Both the position numbers and the translations under genes were made by a program. The notes beneath the pieces were generated by a model, which worked only from the letters and a program-made list of their open reading frames with translations, made no database searches and was not told the DNA's origin. 64,000 nucleotides of DNA from Faeciplasma sp964650705 (lineage in GTDB: Bacteria; Bacillota; Clostridia; Oscillospirales; Ruminococcaceae), in assembly GCA_964650705.1 (NCBI GenBank), contig CAZYUJ010000002.1:176128-240127 (forward strand). Direction: 5' to 3'. Shown here one piece after another: positions 59,248-64,000 of the stretch. The number at the start of each line of letters is the position of its first letter. The first letter of the stretch is position 1.

Positions 59248-60621
59248 ATGCCGAAAGCAAAAAGCGTTTATGTCTGCCGTGAATGCGGTTTTGAATCACC
59301 GAAATGGAACGGCAAATGCCCGAACTGTGGGAGCTGGAACTCGCTTGAGGAGACCGAGATAGTCCCCAAGACAAAGGCGACGATCGGCGTTTCAGCGAAA
59401 AGCGCAGGAAATGATCTCAGCGAAAAGATCGTAAGCCTTGCGGATGCTGACACAAGCCTCAATGAAGTCAGATATAAAACGGGGCTCGGTGAACTCGACA
59501 GAGTTTTGGGCGGCGGATTGGTCAAGGGTTCGCTTGTGCTTTTAGGCGGCGAACCCGGCATAGGAAAATCTACGCTTCTGCTTCAGATATGTGAGTTTTT
59601 GGGTTCAAGTCACACGATCTTGTATGTATCGGGCGAAGAATCAATTAGACAGATAAAGCTTCGTGCTCAGAGATTGGGCGTTATCAGCGAAAACTTATAT
59701 CTTTTGGCAGAATCGGATGCTGTCTCAATTTGTGAGACAGTTTCTATAAACAAGCCGGATATAGTCATCATCGACTCGATCCAGACGATGTCGATTCGAG
59801 AGATAAACTCAACACCCGGATCTATTACCCAAGTAAGAGAATGCACAAACTTGTTTATGAGGACGGCAAAGAACGAAGAGATCCCCTTCTTCATCGTCGG
59901 TCACGTCAATAAAGACGGCGCTATTGCAGGCCCTAAGGTTATGGAGCACATTGTTGATGCTGTTTTATACTTTGAGGGCGACAGAAATCTTTCATATAGA
60001 ATTTTGCGCGCGGTAAAAAACCGTTTCGGTTCAACAAACGAGATCGGCGTGTTTGAGATGTGCGAATCGGGTCTTGAGCAGGTGGAAAACCCCTCGGCTA
60101 TGCTTCTTTCCGGACGCCCTGAGGGCGTTTCGGGATGCTGTGTTGCCTGCACAATGGAGGGCTCACGCCCGATTTTAGCGGAAGTCCAAGGATTGGTATC
60201 CAAAACGGGCGCATCTAACCCAAGGCGAGTTTCAACAGGATTTGATTTTAACCGTGTGTGGATGATATTAGCGGTGCTTGAAAAACGCATGGGATTCTAT
60301 TTCGGGACTTTGGACGTATATGTTAACATTATCGGCGGACTCAGGATCACTGAGCCTGCGGCTGATCTTCCTGTCGCGATGGCGCTGTACTCTTCGCTTA
60401 CTGATAAGCCTATTGACGGCAAGGTTATTGCATTCGGCGAGATCGGCTTAGGCGGCGAGATCAGAGCTGTTTCACATTTAGAGCAGAGAATCGCAGAAGC
60501 GAGAAGATTGAAGTTCGAAAAATGTATCGTTCCGAAGCACTCTCTTAAAAACATACGCTTGCCCGATGATATTGAGGTTATAGGAGTTAACAACTTGAAA
60601 GAAGCGTTCAGGGCGCTGTAA
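59248..60621 (+). CDS. radA: DNA repair protein RadA
   Basis: A 457-residue RecA-like ATPase that aids strand-exchange intermediates and branch migration. It has an N-terminal Cys4 zinc finger (C10, C13, C24, C27), Walker A GGEPGIGKSTLLLQ near residue 100, the RadA-specific KNRFGSTNEIG motif near 253, and a Lon protease-like C-terminal domain. Ribosome binding site AAAGGACG. 25 bp downstream of the amidase gene. Usual neighbours disA or clpC: clpC is convergent right after it. Confidence 0.98.
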   Translation: MPKAKSVYVCRECGFESPKWNGKCPNCGSWNSLEETEIVPKTKATIGVSAKSAGNDLSEKIVSLADADTSLNEVRYKTGLGELDRVLGGGLVKGSLVLLGGEPGIGKSTLLLQICEFLGSSHTILYVSGEESIRQIKLRAQRLGVISENLYLLAESDAVSICETVSINKPDIVIIDSIQTMSIREINSTPGSITQVRECTNLFMRTAKNEEIPFFIVGHVNKDGAIAGPKVMEHIVDAVLYFEGDRNLSYRILRAVKNRFGSTNEIGVFEMCESGLEQVENPSAMLLSGRPEGVSGCCVACTMEGSRPILAEVQGLVSKTGASNPRRVSTGFDFNRVWMILAVLEKRMGFYFGTLDVYVNIIGGLRITEPAADLPVAMALYSSLTDKPIDGKVIAFGEIGLGGEIRAVSHLEQRIAEARRLKFEKCIVPKHSLKNIRLPDDIEVIGVNNLKEAFRAL

Positions 60622-60629
60622 CAGTAAAT

Positions 60630-60659
60630 AAATCCGACAGTTAAACAACTGCCGGATTT
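60630..60659. terminator. Bidirectional terminator between radA and clpC
   Basis: A 13-bp stem with one mismatch (60630-60642 with 60647-60659, loop AAAC) followed by TTTG on the plus strand. It overlaps the clpC stop codon. Confidence 0.85.
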
Positions 60660-62989
60660 TTGTTTATGTGCATAAATGCGAAGTTTGCATCGACAACTGA
60701 ACAGTTTATCTGTGTTATGTCGGGATCTCTTATAATATCCGAAATGACAGGCTCGATTTCTCGGGAAATGATCCTTAGAATATCCCTTGCGCCAAAGTGC
60801 TTATAATCGGAAAGTGATACCACACGCTCAGCAACGTCATCCGAGAAAACTATGTTTTTGTTCAAAGGTAATAACTGTTTCGAGAGCGAACAAAGGCGGT
60901 GTGCTGCGATTTTGACACATACATCAAAAGTCAGCTCGCTGAACGCACAAACGCTGTCAATGCGGTTCATAAGCTCACTTGAGAAAACGCTTGATAAGCC
61001 CTCACGAACAGACGGCGAGGAAGATTCACGGTTAAACCCAAGATTAGATCGTTGGGAACCCGTGGCGTTCGTTGTGAAGATCACGATTGTGTTTTTAAAA
61101 GAAACATGCCTGCCCGTTGAGTCAGTTATGAAGCCGTTATCGAGCATTTGAAGCATTAAAGCTGTGACCTCACGGTCAGCCTTTTCAAATTCATCAAACA
61201 GAACTATCGAAAACGGCTTTCGCTTGACGCTCTCAGTCAGCTCCCCTCCCTTGCCAAAGCCGACATATCCGGGCGGTGAACCGATCAGACGGGATATGCT
61301 GTGAGGCTCACTGAACTCGCTCATATCAAATCGAATCAGAGAATCACGAGATCCGAAAACAGCTTCGCTTAATGCACAGGCAAGCTCGGTCTTTCCCACA
61401 CCTGTGGGGCCGGAAAACATCAGAGTGCACAAAGGCTTGGACTGATTTCTTAATAATGACGAGCTTCTCTTGAGAGCAGCTACTAATGAAGCGATCGCTC
61501 CATCCTGACCGAAGATACGCAAGGAGACATATTCCCCTATTTCATCAGCTCTTTGCGATAGATCTGCAAGCTTTGGAACAGATGACTGTAAAGCTATAAC
61601 ACTTTCCACATCCTCTTTTGATACAACAGGAGTCGGTTTTTGCGCTGCGACTCGGCTTGAAAGAGCTTCAAAATAGGCTTCTTTGCTCACTTTCCCTTGA
61701 ACATAGTCGTTAAAGACCTTTGACAGATCAAGCTCAGTTGCCTCGCTATCTGTGAAGGCATTTAGCTTTACATTAGAGCAAGCCTCATCTATAACATCGA
61801 TCGCCTTATCGGGAAGATATCGCTCTGTTATATATCTGTCACTGAGCTCAACTGCTGAAGAAACGGCATCTTCGGAAATTATAACGCCGTGATGATTTTC
61901 ATATTTTTGCTTTATATTTTCGAGCATTTGAATTGCTGTTTGTATTGAAGGCTCGGCAAGGCGGATAAGGCTGAATCTGCGTTCGAGCGCTTTGTCTTTC
62001 TCAATAAATTTTGTGTATTCATCAAAGGTGGTTGCTCCGATGACTCTAACCTCGCCTCTTGCGAGCATCGGCTTCAGTATGTTTGCAGCATCAATTGCTC
62101 CTTCGGCAGCTCCTGCGCCGACAAGAGTGTGAAGCTCATCTATAAAGAGGATTATGTTCTTTGAGACTGATGCGTCGTCGATGCAGTTTTTCAGACGCTC
62201 TTCAAAATCCCCTCTGTATTTTGCTCCTGATAAAAGCTGAGTTAAGCTGAGCGAGTATATTTGTACGTTTTTCAGCGCTTGGGGAACTTCGCCGTTTGCT
62301 ATTCGGGTCGCTAATGCTTCAACAAGTGCGGTTTTTCCGACCCCTGCTTCTCCGACGATACAAGGATTATTTTTTTGACGTCTTAGAAGAATTCCTATCA
62401 ATCGGTTAAGCTCCTCCTCACGGGCGATGCAAGGGTCAAAGCCTTCCGATACTGCTTTTTTGACCATATCATAAGCGTATTTGTCAAGATATGACGTCCT
62501 GCTTTTCCTGACCTGATGTCCCATTGCGGCGCTTTTTTCCACGGCTTCCGTACAGCTTATGAATAGCGACGATATATTACATTCAAGATCGTACAGTATC
62601 CCCTTCGCTGTGGAATTTTGCTGATTTATTATTGCGCAAAGAAGATGCTCTGTGCCGACCTTGGTTTTTGAGATCTCCTGTGCGGTTTTCTTGGCAAGAT
62701 TTATGCTTCTTTTGGCACAGGGTGTAAGCATCGTTCCGTCGGTATGCGTGCGCTCACCGAGCCCCACAAGCTCTTCGATTCGCTTTTTGACGTTTTCTTC
62801 ATTTATTCCGAATCGGTTCAGAAGCACACATGCGGCACAATCCGAGGTCTTAAGGAGTCCCAAAAGAAGATGCTCTGTGCCGATATAGGTGTGTCCCATG
62901 GAACAGGATGAAGCTATGGCTGAGTTTATTGAGTCCAGTGAGTTTTGTGTGAAATCCTCTCCACCGTATAGATCGATGAAATCCTTCAT
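60641..62989 (-). CDS. clpC: Clp protease ATP-binding subunit ClpC
   Basis: A 782-residue AAA+ unfoldase working with ClpP. It has double Clp N repeats (1-145), AAA-1 with GEAGVGKTALVEAL near residue 213 and a middle domain, AAA-2 with GPTGVGKTELACAL near residue 528, and the ClpP-docking tripeptide region NLGF near 660. It is slightly shorter than B. subtilis ClpC (810). The ctsR-mcsA-mcsB genes that usually precede clpC in Firmicutes are absent; the gene stands alone. Ribosome binding site AGAAAGGAAG. Confidence 0.94.
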   Translation of the reverse strand: MKDFIDLYGGEDFTQNSLDSINSAIASSCSMGHTYIGTEHLLLGLLKTSDCAACVLLNRFGINEENVKKRIEELVGLGERTHTDGTMLTPCAKRSINLAKKTAQEISKTKVGTEHLLCAIINQQNSTAKGILYDLECNISSLFISCTEAVEKSAAMGHQVRKSRTSYLDKYAYDMVKKAVSEGFDPCIAREEELNRLIGILLRRQKNNPCIVGEAGVGKTALVEALATRIANGEVPQALKNVQIYSLSLTQLLSGAKYRGDFEERLKNCIDDASVSKNIILFIDELHTLVGAGAAEGAIDAANILKPMLARGEVRVIGATTFDEYTKFIEKDKALERRFSLIRLAEPSIQTAIQMLENIKQKYENHHGVIISEDAVSSAVELSDRYITERYLPDKAIDVIDEACSNVKLNAFTDSEATELDLSKVFNDYVQGKVSKEAYFEALSSRVAAQKPTPVVSKEDVESVIALQSSVPKLADLSQRADEIGEYVSLRIFGQDGAIASLVAALKRSSSLLRNQSKPLCTLMFSGPTGVGKTELACALSEAVFGSRDSLIRFDMSEFSEPHSISRLIGSPPGYVGFGKGGELTESVKRKPFSIVLFDEFEKADREVTALMLQMLDNGFITDSTGRHVSFKNTIVIFTTNATGSQRSNLGFNRESSSPSVREGLSSVFSSELMNRIDSVCAFSELTFDVCVKIAAHRLCSLSKQLLPLNKNIVFSDDVAERVVSLSDYKHFGARDILRIISREIEPVISDIIRDPDITQINCSVVDANFAFMHINKNPAVV

Positions 62990-63190
62990 TTATATCAGCT
63001 TCCTTTCTCGCAAATATATTTGACAGGTTTGTGCCCAAGTAATCACTCAGTTCTATAATTGTATGCAATATCGCAGCTTGGCTAATGACAAAGATGAAAA
63101 ATAAATTTTGTAACACAAAAAAGCAGATAGCATAAAATGAAGTATAAAGCAGTCAAATGCTTTAAAACTTACACAAAAGGAGACAGATTT

Positions 63191-63361
63191 ATGAACGGTT
63201 CATGTTTCGGAGGATGTTGGTGGATTATCATTTTGATTCTTATTCTCCTCTGCTGCTGCAATAACAATGGTAGCAATTGCGGTGTCAGCAATAATAACAA
63301 CGGTTGCTGCAATAACAACAATAACAACTGTTGCTGCTGCGAAAGCACGACCTGCTGCTAA
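63191..63361 (+). CDS. Cys/Asn-rich single-helix microprotein
   Basis: A 56-residue protein: MNGSCFGGCW, a membrane helix (WWIIILILILL, about 10-20), then a low-complexity tail of Cys clusters and Asn runs (17 Cys in total by my count, including CCC, CC and CCCC blocks). The start is ATG 63191, 8 bp from AAAAGGAG; the longer frame lacks a site. It resembles small YjcZ-type and other Cys-rich sporulation or metal-associated peptides only in style. Possible roles are metal or thiol chemistry at the membrane or spore surface. Own terminator follows. Confidence 0.65.
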   Translation: MNGSCFGGCWWIIILILILLCCCNNNGSNCGVSNNNNGCCNNNNNNCCCCESTTCC

Positions 63362-63420
63362 GCATAAAAAAGCGCCCATATTGGTGGGTGGCCGTAAAAC
63401 AGTTATCTGAATATCGACAG

Positions 63421-63453
63421 AAACGCCCGGACGAAAAATGTTCGGGCGTTTTG
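63421..63453 (+). terminator. Terminator after the Cys/Asn-rich microprotein
   Basis: A 12-bp stem with one G-T pair (63421-63432 with 63440-63451), loop of 7 nt, ending in GCGTTTT. The rest of 63362-63496 shows no gene. Confidence 0.8.
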
Positions 63454-63496
63454 CTACATATTCTTTTGAATTTTTTGTTAAACTTTTCTTGATATA

Positions 63497-63538
63497 TTGA
63501 CTTTAACATTATTAAAGAGTATAATGAATAATGTTAAA
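63497..63538 (+). promoter_or_regulatory. DUF2089 promoter inside a 12-bp-arm palindrome
   Basis: TTGACT (63497-63502) and TATAAT (63520-63525) are 17 bp apart. A perfect inverted repeat, TTTAACATTATT (63502-63513) and AATAATGTTAAA (63527-63538), flanks the -10 with a 13-bp centre. A dimeric repressor, probably the DUF2089 protein itself, could bind here. Confidence 0.75.
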
Positions 63539-63551
63539 GGAGGGCGAGCGT

Positions 63552-63854
63552 ATGGCACTTCAAGTAATTCCAGAATGGATTGTCAATCTTGACGATGAGG
63601 ATGTATCATTCATCAAAAGGTTTCTTCTTGCGTCCGGGTCACTAAAAGAAATGGCGAGGCAATATGAAGTGACTTATCCAACCGTCAGATTAAGACTTGA
63701 CAAACTCATTCAGAAAATCAAGATAAGCGATGATACGGAGAGTGAGCCGTATATCGCACTAATCAAAAGACTTGCTATCAATGACAAACTGGATTTTGAT
63801 ACTGCAAAGGTTCTGATTAGTGAGTACAAAAAGATTAAGGGAGGAAATCAATAA
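63552..63854 (+). CDS. DUF2089 family protein, putative HTH regulator
   Basis: A 100-residue protein starting MALQVIPEWIVNLDDEDVSF and matching DUF2089: the N-terminal part is followed by a helix-turn-helix-like segment (SLKEMARQYEVTYPTVRLRL, about 31-50) and a C-terminal helical region. A DNA-binding regulatory role is predicted from the HTH. The zinc-finger part of longer DUF2089 proteins is absent. ATG 63552 follows AGGAGGGCGAGCGT; the upstream ATG includes the ribosome binding site. The next ORF starts immediately after its stop, so they form an operon. Confidence 0.82.
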   Translation: MALQVIPEWIVNLDDEDVSFIKRFLLASGSLKEMARQYEVTYPTVRLRLDKLIQKIKISDDTESEPYIALIKRLAINDKLDFDTAKVLISEYKKIKGGNQ

Positions 63855-64000
63855 ATGGAAAGAACTGCTATTGTTCTGATTTTTACATTAGCTCTACTTG
63901 TTGGAGTGATTTTTTTGCAGATTTATTTATCCAAGCGAGAAAGCGAATGGCCGGGGCTTGTATTGCCGATCATTTCTTTTCTCATTAGCTTTATATATCC
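63855..64000 (+). CDS. Membrane protein, N-terminal part (runs off window)
   Basis: An open frame from ATG 63855, starting at the base after the DUF2089 stop codon and preceded by GGGAGG. The visible 48 residues form two hydrophobic segments (MERTAIVLIFTLALLVGVIF and LVLPIISFLISFIY) joined by a charged loop. It is probably a small membrane protein that partners the DUF2089 regulator. The end is outside the window. Confidence 0.7.
   Translation, partial: MERTAIVLIFTLALLVGVIFLQIYLSKRESEWPGLVLPIISFLISFIY

Noticed and set aside
63001..63070. CATACAAT on the minus strand, like a sigma-E -10, upstream of clpC
   Set aside because: No acceptable -35 at 13-15 bp spacing, and clpC is not expected to be mother-cell specific.

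Overview
The window reads as a chromosomal segment of an anaerobic, Gram-positive, endospore-forming Clostridia member, most likely Oscillospirales/Ruminococcaceae-like. The evidence is the sporulation genes (spoIIE, spoIIR, cwlD-type amidase), a PerR/rubrerythrin oxidative-stress pair, AddAB rather than RecBCD, and the conserved Firmicutes orders infC-rpmI-rplT and plsX-rnc-smc-ftsY. Strong AGGAGG ribosome binding sites and TTGACA-17-TATAAT promoters fit too. The exact genus is an inference. No prophage, insertion sequence, CRISPR array or rRNA operon was seen.

Layout: 1-7.4 kb holds the start of glgC, spoIIE, an orphan EIIC-like membrane protein, perR-rubrerythrin, an MGMT-like protein, an ECF sigma/anti-sigma-like pair and a DUF1622 protein. 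7.4-17.9 kb is a carbohydrate region: kdgK-eda diverges from uxuA-uxuB (hexuronate to KDG to KDPG to pyruvate plus glyceraldehyde-3-phosphate), followed by a CapA lipoprotein, an alpha-xylosidase (GH31), a GH5 enzyme without a signal peptide and a small membrane protein. 17.9-25.3 kb contains tRNA-Thr(GGT) with a decayed second copy of its 3' end and terminator, a ComEA-like protein coupled to metK under a SAM-I riboswitch, a riboflavin ECF transporter component under an FMN riboswitch, efp with a Cys/Asp-rich zinc-ribbon protein, an M24 peptidase, an endonuclease IV-like protein, yqeG and rpsU.

25.4-44 kb is one long minus-strand housekeeping array, transcribed from trmH-like through dprA, topA, trmFO, plsX, rnc, a radical SAM gene, smc, ftsY, rdgB, yhbY, nadD, yqeK, an LCP-like gene and rsfS to leuS. 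Upstream is infC-rpmI-rplT with an attenuator-type leader and a probable ATT start codon. 45.4-57.4 kb carries addB-addA, spoIIR, an mreB-like gene, comF and recD2. 57.5-64 kb carries a 56-residue ORF, a membrane protein, a cwlD-type amidase, radA, clpC, a Cys/Asn-rich microprotein and a DUF2089-membrane-protein operon with a large palindrome around its promoter.

Most of the window is ordinary core genome. The places I would look at again are regulatory or small: the DUF2089 promoter palindrome, the tRNA-Thr 3'-end remnant, an 84% GC island upstream of spoIIR, a spoIIE promoter with a 21-bp spacer and Spo0A-box-like sequence, an AddB that lacks its Walker A motif, the Cys-rich small proteins, and hairpins that cover translation starts. 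I did not find a clear novel multi-gene system.
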